A stretch of DNA of 64,000 bases, from assembly GCF_002930645.1 (NCBI RefSeq), contig NZ_PSNW01000005.1, positions 124,001 through 188,000 of the forward strand, in the 5' to 3' direction. This DNA is from Solimonas fluminis. Its GTDB lineage: Bacteria > Pseudomonadota > Gammaproteobacteria > Nevskiales > Nevskiaceae. The notes beneath the pieces were generated by a model, which was given only the letters and a program-made list of their open reading frames with translations, had not been told where the DNA came from and did not search any database. Numbering within the stretch: position 1 is the stretch's first letter; every line of letters begins with the position of its first letter. Below, piece after piece: positions 35,401 through 42,137 of this stretch. Made by a program: the position numbers and the translations under genes.

Positions 35401-36195
35401 GTGGTGCTGGCCGGCTACCGCGCCTATGTCTCGGCCGACGCCGGCATCGTCGTGGTGAACCTCGACGACCCGATGAAGCCGCAGGTGGAGGCCATCATCC
35501 CGCTGCGCGACGTGCGCAGCGTCGCCGTGCAGTTCCGCTACCTGTTCGCCGTCACCGGCGCCGGCCTGCAGACCATCGACATCACCAGGCCCGCGCAGCC
35601 GCGCGTGATCGAAGGCGCCCTGGTGCCGCTGGCCGACGCCCGCCGCGTGCACCTGGCGCGCACCTACGCCTACGTCGCCGCCGGCAAGGACGGCCTGGCC
35701 ATCGTCGACATCGAGAAGCCCGAGGCCCCGGTGCTGTTCCAGCGCTACGACGCCGACGGCCGCATCAAGGACGCACGCGACGTCACCGTGGGCAGCACCA
35801 ATGCCTCGCTGTTCGCCTACGTCGCCGACGCCAGGACCGGCCTGCACGTGATCCAGCTCACCGCGCCCGACACCCAGCCCAAGTTCTACGGCTTCTCGCC
35901 GGAGCCGCGGCCGGTCTGGATCGCCCATCGCCAGACCACCCGGCCCGCGCTGGCCCTGAGCAAGGGCCTGGAACGCGACCGCGCCGTGGACGAGACCGGT
36001 GGCCAGATCGCCGTCTTCGGCCGCATCGGCTCGCGCCCCTTCAACGTCGAGGAGATGAAGCGCCTCTACCTCGACAAGAACGGCGAGCCCTGGTTCGTGA
36101 GCAACCAGTTCAAGGCGGCCAGGCCGCAGAAGAAGGCGGCGGCCGAAGAGAACAGGAAGTCCTCCGGCCAGAAGAGCGAGAAGCGACGGCCCTGA
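32410..36195 (+). CDS. Secreted decaheme cytochrome c with LVIVD-repeat propeller
   Basis: 1261 residues with a signal peptide (LLAALLLIALTGPAIA). Ten CxxCH motifs between about residues 50 and 775: CQSCH, CTDCH, CGSCH, CSGCH, CMICH, CVDCH, CQDCH, CITCH, CFGCH and CEDCH. From about 865 to 1160 come LVIVD-type repeats (YLYVAEGKGGMRAFDV, AGIVVVNLDDPMKPQ, GLQTIDITRPAQPR, GLAIVDIEKPEAP), expected to fold as a beta-propeller. The C-terminus is very basic (RKSSGQKSEKRRP). It could be the outermost, substrate-facing cytochrome, with the propeller binding a partner or surface. Last gene of the operon, 1 nt after the barrel gene; a family 1 repeat follows. Confidence 0.9.
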   Translation: MRLLAALLLIALTGPAIASGGEKPVERSYVIADFAPRFQRQDQADAKSAGCQSCHTASDQHTMHANPAVVLGCTDCHGGNARVFVDPGLDRQAPAYLDTLAKAHVLPRYPKAWNWPSSRNPEHSFALLNQEAPEFIRFVNPGDYRVTREACGSCHLPIIEAAERSLMSTGAMLWGGAAYNNGILPFKRYVTGESYTREGIQARLDAPVKPDDNMKKKGVLEALYPMPAWEVVPPSDIFRVFERGGRNIFSLFPETGNPGTGGNIQRLEEPGRPDLKQSNRGPGTGLRIAVPVLNIHKTRLNDPFSWFLGTNDQPGDYRSSGCSGCHVVYANDRDPRHSGGYAAAGHTGKTQTRDPTIPRDEEGHPLKHVFTRAIPTSQCMICHMHQPNIFLNSMLGYTMWDYETGADQMWPKKQKYPDSAEIHKINMRNPEEAAIRGNWGKREFLDKVSELNPDIKDTQFADYHGHGWNFRAIHKRDRKGNLLDKDGNIVADDDPRKFSKAVHLSSIHVDVGMHCVDCHFSQDAHGNGHIYGEVAQAVEIDCQDCHGTADRYPTLKTSGPAAPPGGSDMARLRVQDGRKRFEWRGNKLFQRSALDPKKEWEVSLVKDSVTPGNAHYNEKAARAKLMSKDTVDQLFGLDVSRENRAHKDDEVMCITCHTSWTTSCFGCHLPIQANWKTPRNHFEGGDSRNYATYNPQVVRDDFYMIGKHGEAKGNRIAPIRSTSALVLSSTNASRERIYIQQAPVAASGHSSQAFAPHYPHTERKTETKTCEDCHLSKSGDNNAWMTSLLGLGTNFVSFVGFNAWLGLEGGVEAVQVTEWDEPQAVIGSYLHRYAYPDWYKAHEGRGRELTTAHDHSARGPVQCLQLRGEYLYVAEGKGGMRAFDVASIANKGFSQRIITAPFSLLGQDIHIGSKNASCVALPTNQPINPLRNQGDLMRIVNQEQPFHPIYHYAVISDTVEGLILVNVDTLQDGEPRNNDLKRALTWDGGGALKGARHVVLAGYRAYVSADAGIVVVNLDDPMKPQVEAIIPLRDVRSVAVQFRYLFAVTGAGLQTIDITRPAQPRVIEGALVPLADARRVHLARTYAYVAAGKDGLAIVDIEKPEAPVLFQRYDADGRIKDARDVTVGSTNASLFAYVADARTGLHVIQLTAPDTQPKFYGFSPEPRPVWIAHRQTTRPALALSKGLERDRAVDETGGQIAVFGRIGSRPFNVEEMKRLYLDKNGEPWFVSNQFKAARPQKKAAAEENRKSSGQKSEKRRP

Positions 36196-36227
36196 GGTTC
36201 ATCCCCGATGGGCCTATTGGCCCAACC

Positions 36228-36272
36228 GTTCGCCCTGAAGTCCTGAGCCTGTCGAAGGATCGAAGGGTGAAC
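36228..36272. repeat. Dispersed inverted repeat (family 1), interrupted copy
   Basis: GTTCGCCCT..AGGGTGAAC arms with GAGCCTGTCGAAGG inside and extra bases on both sides of the core. It marks the junction between the redox operon and the accessory patch. Confidence 0.75.
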
Positions 36273-36280
36273 GCGATCAG

Positions 36281-37198
36281 TTAACCCGCGTGTCCGCCGG
36301 AGACGACGCCTGCGGGTTCAATGCTTTGCTGGAACGTGACAGTCGCCACATGACGTGTCGCTTCTGGTCGGTCCGGGTTGAACGATACAAAGGATTGGCG
36401 CCATAGAAGGCCTCCCCTATTCAACGAATCTTCCAGGACGTCGTGTAGAAGTGCCTTGCACATGGTTGGCCGGACGATTTCAGGGGCCCGTCCAGAGACT
36501 ACGATAACGTCGCTTTCGAGCGTGGCGATTGAGCAACCCAGCTCCACAGCAAACTCTTGCACTCGATATTTCGCTGATTCGTAGCCCTGTCCACCAAAGT
36601 GGAAGTCGAACAAACGTGTTCCGAGGGGTGTGATGAGTTCGAGGTTCTCCCATCCGAAAGTGACCGCATCCTTGGGCTCAAGCGGAGCCCGATGCATGAA
36701 CGCATCAACTTCCGACGCCGCACTCAGGGATAGTAAAAGGTGGGCTCCCGGTCCAGATCGCACGCGCCTAAGAAACGTCTCGGAGCTGATCTCGACCGTG
36801 ACTAAACCCTTCTTGCTCAGCGGCCGTCGCTTAGGCCGATTCCAGTGAATGGCCTGCCCCGTCTCTGCATCGAAGAACTGCCAGAATCGGCGCTCCTGCA
36901 GCTGTCCACGAGCTTTCGTGGATATCGCTGAGATCACATCGCCATGTTCGATCCCATCCAATGTCACGGCCACATCAATCTGACGAGGCCGAGCAGAAGC
37001 TTCTGGCTTGAAGCGCAGCTCGAAGGTAGGCTGCACCCATAGGATGTCCTCGCCGTCGACGGTCGCGCCTCGAAACGCTTCCAGCAGCACCTTCACGACG
37101 TGCTCTCGACGCCCGAGATCTTCTGCCTTCTGAGAGCACTCTTGAAGAGACCAGCCATGCTGCCCGCGTAATACCAGCCAGTTGGTAGTCGCTTTCAT
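36281..37198 (-). CDS. Hypothetical protein of the accessory patch
   Basis: 305 residues, no signal peptide or membrane helix, no family recognised. The N-terminal part mentions mixed alpha/beta features (FRGATVDGEDILWVQPTFELRFKP, RQIDVAVTLDGIEHGDVISAISTKARG), a pattern loosely similar to restriction-like nuclease cores found in phage and island proteins, but the catalytic set cannot be shown. Base composition is lower in GC than the neighbouring operon, which suggests transfer. It is the leftmost gene of the integron-like patch and is bounded on both sides by dispersed repeats. Confidence 0.68.
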   Translation of the reverse strand: MKATTNWLVLRGQHGWSLQECSQKAEDLGRREHVVKVLLEAFRGATVDGEDILWVQPTFELRFKPEASARPRQIDVAVTLDGIEHGDVISAISTKARGQLQERRFWQFFDAETGQAIHWNRPKRRPLSKKGLVTVEISSETFLRRVRSGPGAHLLLSLSAASEVDAFMHRAPLEPKDAVTFGWENLELITPLGTRLFDFHFGGQGYESAKYRVQEFAVELGCSIATLESDVIVVSGRAPEIVRPTMCKALLHDVLEDSLNRGGLLWRQSFVSFNPDRPEATRHVATVTFQQSIEPAGVVSGGHAG

Positions 37199-37218
37199 GA
37201 GCTTGTATATCTCGTAAA

Positions 37219-37268
37219 GGGAGGGTCTCGGCCCGCCTGCCGCGGAAGGCGGGTCAAGACCCGCCCTA
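37219..37268. repeat. Dispersed inverted repeat (family 2)
   Basis: GGAGGGTCTCGGCCCGCC..GGCGGGTCAAGACCCGCCC: several nested dyads. On the minus strand it reads GTAGGGCGGGTCTTGACCC, close to the element at 38105. Confidence 0.75.
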
Positions 37269-37309
37269 CATGCACTGAGGTTACAGATGGCCGATATGGC
37301 AACCAGGCC

Positions 37310-37338
37310 GTTCGCCCTGAGCCTGTCGAAGGGTGAAC
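37310..37338. repeat. Dispersed inverted repeat (family 1), cleanest copy
   Basis: GTTCGCCCT, GAGCCTGTCGA, AGGGTGAAC: nine-base arms, eight or nine pairing. A further partial family 2-like stretch (GTAGGGCGGAGGCAGAGCC) follows near 37376. Confidence 0.85.
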
Positions 37339-37417
37339 TGATGCAGGTAACCGGCCCGTGCTCCAGGCCCCATCCGTAGGGCGGAGGCAGAGCCGTGGGT
37401 GAGCATGGGGTCCGGCG

Positions 37418-37981
37418 TCAGTAGCATCCATCCTCCCAGCCTGGATCAGCTTCACGAGGCAACCGACCACCGAACGGGCCTACCAATACTGGCGATTTAA
37501 GGCTGCCCTCGAGGAAGGACGCAATGAGAGCCGTTGCGGTCATTGCATGCTTCTCCACCGCACCTCCTCGCGCCTCGATAACCACCGTAGGCCACCAGTT
37601 GGCATAGCCGAGGGTTAGCCAGCAGAGATAGTCGCCGTTGTCTGTTACCGCCCAAGGGAAAAGCCCGCAGGACTCAGGATATACAGGATATGGAATGATT
37701 CCCGGGCACTCGTGCCGTACCTCGTGAATACTGCCGAGGATGCGTAGACCCCGAGCCTCAAGCTCCAGATGCCGATTGGCGTGAGCAGGAGTCAGTGTGT
37801 TTATGAACCCGCCCCAGGCATGAGATCCGAATGTCTCGATGAGTGCTTTGTAGTCGGACGGAAACTCCAACCCGAGACGGGCTTCCGAATCCACCCAACG
37901 ACATGAGCTGACCGCGATGGACTCGACCGGCTTGTATGGTGTGCCAAGCATTGATTCGAGCTGAGCAACCCCGCTATCCAT
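37418..37981 (-). CDS. SMI1/KNR4 (SUKH) family protein
   Basis: 187 residues. The SUKH core is visible: the early segment LGLEFPSDYKALIETFGSHAWGG, the middle GLFPWAVTDNGDYLCWLTLG and the following strand TVVIEARGG. In bacteria SUKH proteins are often immunity proteins against contact-dependent or polymorphic toxins and are frequent integron cassette cargo. No toxin gene is adjacent. GC content is lower than in the core genes. The start was taken as the first ATG of the frame; an inner start is possible. Confidence 0.83.
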   Translation of the reverse strand: MDSGVAQLESMLGTPYKPVESIAVSSCRWVDSEARLGLEFPSDYKALIETFGSHAWGGFINTLTPAHANRHLELEARGLRILGSIHEVRHECPGIIPYPVYPESCGLFPWAVTDNGDYLCWLTLGYANWWPTVVIEARGGAVEKHAMTATALIASFLEGSLKSPVLVGPFGGRLPREADPGWEDGCY

Positions 37982-38104
37982 TCGACGTGCTCTCTCCCTG
38001 ACACCGAATGCCTCTTCTCAGCCACGGCCCCGAGAAGCGGGACCATGGCTGGAGTGCTTGATTGGGCCTATGTGTTGATCCTTTATGCATGAACTTTAGT
38101 CCGT

Positions 38105-38130
38105 GTAGGTCGGGTCTCGACTCGCCCTAC
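38105..38130. repeat. Dispersed inverted repeat (family 2), short copy
   Basis: GTAGGTCGGGT, CTCG, ACTCGCCCTAC: imperfect dyad directly after the stop of the neighbouring minus-strand gene, where an attC site would otherwise be expected. Confidence 0.7.
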
Positions 38131-38133
38131 GTG

Positions 38134-38568
38134 CTATGCATAGTAGCCAGCATCTCCCAACCCGAATGTGGAGAAGTAGGATTCTTCTGGCGCTTCAGGG
38201 TTCGGCCGCCACAGCGCTATGTCAGTCCCGCGACTGATAAAGCTACATCCTGAATCTTCACTTGAAAAGGCGAGTTCCTTTCCTAGTTTTTCAGTTAGCG
38301 ATCCCACTGTGGTGGAAAAGACCGGAACGCCAAAGCAGATAACCTCGACACCGGCACCACCTGTTACCTCAATGAACTCTACTTTCCCTGCAGCCGTGTA
38401 GAAGACCTGAAAGGCGCCGCGGAACCATGCGTCTGTAGGGTGAACCGATGTGGTGGCTTTCTTGAAAGAGCTTTCTGGAACGCCCATTACCCTATGCACC
38501 TCAGAGCGCTCAACCCCGATCCCAACCGGGCCCAGGCTTGTGTGTGGAATAGCTTCAAAGATTTTCAT
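38134..38568 (-). CDS. Hypothetical cassette protein
   Basis: 144 residues, no signal peptide or membrane helix. Begins MKIFEAIPHTSLGPVGIGVERSEVHRVMG and contains GAFQVFYTAAGKVEFIEVTGG and GTDIALWRPNPEAPEESYFSTFGLG. The pattern resembles small immunity or cassette-borne proteins, but I recognise no family. The start codon lies 3 nt from the inner end of the attC site, as expected for a cassette gene read from the core site on the minus strand. Confidence 0.72.
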   Translation of the reverse strand: MKIFEAIPHTSLGPVGIGVERSEVHRVMGVPESSFKKATTSVHPTDAWFRGAFQVFYTAAGKVEFIEVTGGAGVEVICFGVPVFSTTVGSLTEKLGKELAFSSEDSGCSFISRGTDIALWRPNPEAPEESYFSTFGLGDAGYYA

Positions 38569-38570
38569 AG

Positions 38571-38630
38571 GCCTAACGTCTAGATTGAGCCGCGCGACGC
38601 GGCCGCGTCGGCTTGAAGTAATGGTTGGGC
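38571..38630. other. Integron attC recombination site (60 bp)
   Basis: GCCTAAC (consensus RYYYAAC) at one end and GTTGGGC (consensus GTTRRRY) at the other, exactly 60 bp apart. Inner arms TTGAGCCG and CGGCTTGAA pair with one unpaired base, the usual strand-selecting asymmetry, and the centre is a 16-bp palindrome (CGACGCGGCCGCGTCG). It sits directly between two minus-strand genes, after the stop of one and before the start of the next, as in a cassette array. Confidence 0.85.
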
Positions 38631-38634
38631 CTCT

Positions 38635-38979
38635 CTAGAACCGACTCTCTCGAAGCCATGCATCGAAGGACTCCGAAATCTCATGGTAAGTGCCTGATTC
38701 GTGGTCTACGAAAACCACCACCGATGCTGAACCTTGTGCCGCGACCCAGCAATAGAAATCTCCGCAGCCGTTGTCTGCGAATGGCACTAGGCCACGATGA
38801 GAAATAAGGCGCTGAGACTTAATCGCCTCTGATGGTGACAACACTCGATGTTTTATGCGCAACTCACCCAGGCCACCGGAACGGAGAAAAGATACATACC
38901 CTTCCGGGAAAGAAAACGAAAGCCTCTTCTCTGCCGAAGAGATATCAAGCGCACTCGGAATTTCGGTCGAAATCTTCAT
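38635..38979 (-). CDS. SMI1/KNR4 (SUKH) family protein
   Basis: 114 residues. SUKH core: FSFPEGYVSFLRSGGLGEL and the signature VPFADNGCGDFYCWVAAQG..VVVFVDHE. Probably an immunity-type protein; partner unknown. I start at MKIST, three bases after the core site GTTAGGC, rather than at an upstream ATG inside that site. The gene runs from this core site to the attC site, making a cassette of about 412 bp. Composition is lower in GC than flanking chromosome. Confidence 0.83.
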   Translation of the reverse strand: MKISTEIPSALDISSAEKRLSFSFPEGYVSFLRSGGLGELRIKHRVLSPSEAIKSQRLISHRGLVPFADNGCGDFYCWVAAQGSASVVVFVDHESGTYHEISESFDAWLRESRF

Positions 38980-38982
38980 ACT

Positions 38983-38989
38983 GCCTAAC
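38983..38989 (-). other. Integron core site GTTAGGC
   Basis: On the minus strand GTTAGGC stands just before the SUKH gene start. No partner RYYYAAC end was found in the next 200 bases, so it is either the end of a decayed attC or an attI-like site. Confidence 0.6.
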
Positions 38990-39421
38990 GCCAATTAGCT
39001 AAACGAATCCGTCCATACAATCTGCAGCAACGTCCGCGTAACTCGGCACTGCCGATGGCAATATATTGATTCATTTGAATCCGGAAATTCTATGCGGGAC
39101 GGCATGGCGGAAGGCACGGTAGCTCTACAACACAAGCCATAACCACTACAAACGACGGTGCATGGCAAACCTGCCCGTCCCAACGGATCGCATGTTTCCA
39201 CTATGCCGGCTCCCGATCCGGCCACACAAGGCGAAGCCTCGATGCCGCAGAGAACGCGAAACCTGACGGTTGAATCAGGTAGCACGATTTGAATCTCGAT
39301 CTTCTCCCTTGCACGAGCCACGAAAGGCCGTTCAGGACCCGCCCGTTCCTCCCGCACTCAGGTGAGGTCACCCATAGAAAGTCCCGTCACGCTCGGCAAA
39401 ATTTCCAAGCCGGAGCCCGCC
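38990..39421. other. Gene-free low-GC stretch next to the cassette
   Basis: About 430 nt with no convincing coding sequence on either strand and no recognisable integrase fragment. A 120-codon open frame on the minus strand has no plausible protein features. Composition is mixed, rising to the chromosomal GC level after about 39300. Confidence 0.55.
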
Positions 39422-39856
39422 ATGACGCCGCAAGCCCTCGCCGACCGCCAGCACATCCAGGACCTGCTGGTGCGCTACTGTCATGCGCTGGACGAGCGCG
39501 ACTGGCCCGGCTTCCACGCGCTGTTCACGGCCGACGCCAGGCTCGATTTCCGCGCCTTCGGCGGCCCCGCCGGCAGCGCGGCCGAACTCGCGGACTACCT
39601 CGCCGGCGTGCTCGCCTCCATGCGCGGCTGCCAGCACACCATCTCCACCTCCCGGGTGGATCTGGATGGCGACGAGGCCCGCGTGCGCACCGCCGCGCAG
39701 GTGATGATGGTCAGCGCCGGCCCACAGGGCCAGGACCACGTGCTGTTCGCCGGCCTCTGGTACCGCGACCACCTGGTCCGCTCGCCCGGGGGCTGGCGCA
39801 TCCGCCAGCGGACCCAGGAATACGCCTGGACCCATAACCTGCCTCCCTCCGCCTGA
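39422..39856 (+). CDS. SnoaL-like (NTF2-fold) protein
   Basis: 144 residues. The opening ADRQHIQDLLVRYCHALDERDWPGFHALFTADARLDF is the standard SnoaL_4 start, followed by the late GGWRIRQRTQEYAW strand. NTF2-fold proteins of this group include dehydratases, isomerases and ring-hydroxylating dioxygenase beta-like subunits; the substrate is open. The second in-frame ATG was chosen since it follows CCGGAGCCCGCC, the same leader as the SnoaL-like gene at 49034. First core-like gene after the accessory patch. Confidence 0.82.
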   Translation: MTPQALADRQHIQDLLVRYCHALDERDWPGFHALFTADARLDFRAFGGPAGSAAELADYLAGVLASMRGCQHTISTSRVDLDGDEARVRTAAQVMMVSAGPQGQDHVLFAGLWYRDHLVRSPGGWRIRQRTQEYAWTHNLPPSA

Positions 39857-39971
39857 CTCCGCCGGGCGGAAGCATCCCGCCCCGGCGAGGGTGCAACCCG
39901 GCCCACAAACCTTTCCCCCTCAATTACTTGAGAGGTAGTTGCGGACGAACTGGGTTGGATTTACTACATAA

Positions 39972-39986
39972 GTCCAGACACTGGAC
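39972..39986. promoter_or_regulatory. Operator candidate for the TetR regulator
   Basis: GTCCAG, ACA, CTGGAC: perfect 6-bp arms, 42 nt before the chosen regulator start. TetR proteins usually bind short palindromes in their own promoter. Confidence 0.5.
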
Positions 39987-40027
39987 ACGTGTTGAATACC
40001 GGACGGTTTGTAGTTAGGCTGCGCGCC

Positions 40028-40666
40028 ATGACCCTGAGCCAGCAACGCCGACAGGAAGAGAAGGAACGCCGCCGCGAGGAAATCGTGGATGCGGCGGAGC
40101 GGGTGATTGAGGCCAAGGGTTTCGAGGCCGCCAAGATGGAGGAGATCGCCCGCGACGCGCGCGTCTCCCGCGCCCTGGTCTACACCTACTTCAAGGACAA
40201 GACCGATCTCTACCTCGCTATCTGCGAGCGCGCGCTGCGCCTGCTGCGCGAACGCTTCGAGGCCGCGGCGGCGGCGGAAGCGCGCGGCATCGACCAGGTG
40301 ATGGCCATCGGCCGCTCCTACATCTCCTTCGCGCAGGAATCGCCGTTCCGCTTCGCCGCGCTGGCGCGCTTCGAGGGGCATCCGCTGGCGGACACCGCCC
40401 CGGGCTCCACCGAGCATGACGTCCTCTGCGTCGGCCGCCGCGTCCACGAAGTGACGGTGAAGGCGCTGCTCGCCGGCATGGCCGACGGCTCGGTCCGCAA
40501 GGACATCGGAGACCCGATGCTCACCGCGATCACGCTCTGGGGCCTGACCCACGGCGTGATCCAGCTGGCGCAGACCAAGGCCTCGCTGATCACCGATGAG
40601 GGCTTCGGCCTCCAGCAGTTCCTGGATTACAGCATGGAGTTCGGGCTGCGCTCGCTGCGCGCCTGA
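40028..40666 (+). CDS. TetR/AcrR family regulator of the RND efflux operon
   Basis: 212 residues. DNA-binding helix-turn-helix MEEIARDARVSRALVYTYFKDKTDLYLAI in the N-terminal third, then an all-helical ligand domain. It is 29 nt upstream of the TolC-like gene on the same strand and so is co-transcribed with the pump, giving simple autorepression released by a pump substrate. I chose the ATG of MTLSQQ; a GTG 13 codons upstream is in frame but lies within the operator candidate. Confidence 0.9.
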   Translation: MTLSQQRRQEEKERRREEIVDAAERVIEAKGFEAAKMEEIARDARVSRALVYTYFKDKTDLYLAICERALRLLRERFEAAAAAEARGIDQVMAIGRSYISFAQESPFRFAALARFEGHPLADTAPGSTEHDVLCVGRRVHEVTVKALLAGMADGSVRKDIGDPMLTAITLWGLTHGVIQLAQTKASLITDEGFGLQQFLDYSMEFGLRSLRA

Positions 40667-40695
40667 ACCGGAAACGTTTTTGAGGGGGAACCGAC

Positions 40696-42132
40696 ATGCG
40701 TAACGCAAAACCACGCCTGTCCATCGCTGCCGCGGGGGCGCTGCTGACGCTGGGCACCGCGCAGGCCGCCACGGCGGCGCAACTGTCGATGTCGCTGAGC
40801 CTGGGCAGCACCGCCACGGTCACCGCCGCCGCGGTGCAGGACGACCCGCTGGTCGGCTTCATCGCCGAAGCCCTGGCCAGCAACGCCGCGCTCGGCGCCC
40901 AGCGGCAGTCGGTGACGGCGCGCTTCGAGGCCCTGCGCGAAGCCCGCGCCCAGCGCCTGCCGCAGCTCGACTTCAAGGCACGCTACAGCATCGCCGACGG
41001 TGGCCGCACCATCGACATCCCGGTGGGCGACTTGCTCAATCCGGTCTACGCCACGCTCAACCAGCTCACCGGCACGCAGAACTTCCCGCAGATCCAGAAC
41101 CAGAGCATCGCCCTGCTGCGCGAGAAGGAGCAGGACACGCGCCTGTCGCTGACCGCGCCGCTGTTCGCGCCGGCCCTGGACAACGCCATCGACGCGCGCC
41201 AGTCGCTGTACCAGTCCGAGACCGCCGCCCGCGAGGCGCTGGCCCGCACCCTGGTGCGCGACGTCAAGCAGGCCGCCTACACGCTGGCGCAGGCACGCGC
41301 CGGCATCGTCATCCTGGAATCCAGCGAGCGCACACTCTCGGAAAACGTGCGCGTCGCGCAGTCGCTGCTCGACGCCGGCAAGGCCACCCGCGACCGCCGC
41401 CTGCGCGCCGAGGCCGAGCGCCTGGCCGTGGTGCAGCGCCTGGACCAGGCGCGCGCGCAGGCCCAGCAGGCGCAGCGCTATCTCAACTTCCTGCGCGGCC
41501 AGCCGCTGGATACGCCGGTGGAACTGCCCCAGGCCGAGGGCCGCATCGCGGAGGCCGCGGCCGCCGGCCGCGGCCGCCCGGAACTGCGCCAGATCGAGCA
41601 CGCCGTGGATGCCGCCGAGGCCAGGCGCCGCGCCGCCCGCGCCGGCCGCTGGCCGACGCTGGCGCTGGGCGCCGACTACGGCATCGAGGGCGAGCGCTAC
41701 CACTTCGACCGCGACCATGACTTCTCGCTGGCCTCCCTGGTGCTGAACTGGTCGGTGTTCGACTTTGGCCTGCGCCGCGCGCAGCAGGCCCAGGCCGCCG
41801 CCGAGGCCGCCGGCCTGCAGGCGCAGCGCGAAGACCTGCGCCAGAAGCTGGCGCTGGCCGAGCAGGCCGCGCGCGAGGACCTCGCCGTGGCGCTGCGCGC
41901 CGTGGAGAGCGCCTCCGCGCGCCAGGACGCCGCCGACGAAAGCTTCCGCATCTCCTCGCGCAAGCGCGACGCCGGCCAGCTCTCGCAGGTGGAGTTCTTC
42001 GACGCCGAACGCGCCCAGACCGACGCCCGCCTCAACCTCGTCATCGCCCGCCAGGCCGCGCTGTCGCGCGCCGCGGAACTCGAATACGCCACGGCCGCCT
42101 ACCCGCTGCCGGCACAACACCTCGCGGAGTAA
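40696..42132 (+). CDS. TolC-family outer-membrane efflux channel
   Basis: 478 residues with a signal peptide (AAAGALLTLGTAQAATA). Long amphipathic helices with heptad-like Ala/Leu/Gln content (LREARAQRLPQLDFKARYS, ERLAVVQRLDQARAQAQQAQ) and the second-half repeat (KLALAEQAAREDLAVALRAVES) give the two-fold internal repeat of TolC proteins. It provides the outer-membrane exit for the RND pump encoded 3' in the operon; gaps of 5 and 10 nt separate the three pump genes. Confidence 0.92.
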   Translation: MRNAKPRLSIAAAGALLTLGTAQAATAAQLSMSLSLGSTATVTAAAVQDDPLVGFIAEALASNAALGAQRQSVTARFEALREARAQRLPQLDFKARYSIADGGRTIDIPVGDLLNPVYATLNQLTGTQNFPQIQNQSIALLREKEQDTRLSLTAPLFAPALDNAIDARQSLYQSETAAREALARTLVRDVKQAAYTLAQARAGIVILESSERTLSENVRVAQSLLDAGKATRDRRLRAEAERLAVVQRLDQARAQAQQAQRYLNFLRGQPLDTPVELPQAEGRIAEAAAAGRGRPELRQIEHAVDAAEARRRAARAGRWPTLALGADYGIEGERYHFDRDHDFSLASLVLNWSVFDFGLRRAQQAQAAAEAAGLQAQREDLRQKLALAEQAAREDLAVALRAVESASARQDAADESFRISSRKRDAGQLSQVEFFDAERAQTDARLNLVIARQAALSRAAELEYATAAYPLPAQHLAE

Positions 42133-42137
42133 CGCCC

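Noticed and set aside
32299-35928. Very long open frame (over 1200 codons) on the minus strand opposite the decaheme-LVIVD gene
   Set aside because: Its translation is dominated by Val, Gly, His, Arg and Ala with no domain features, the usual mirror of a high-GC coding strand; the plus strand has signal peptide, ten haem motifs and repeats.
21501-36195. Assignment of the redox operon to MtrCAB, PioAB or Omb-type conduits
   Set aside because: No MtrA/PioA-like decaheme and no MtrB-sized barrel; the barrel carries a FimV domain and the cytochromes carry FHA or LVIVD domains. Functional analogy is kept, family identity is not.
38995-39357. 120-codon minus-strand frame beside the cassette, considered as an integrase remnant
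   Set aside because: No tyrosine-recombinase motif and an implausible residue mix; treated as non-coding.
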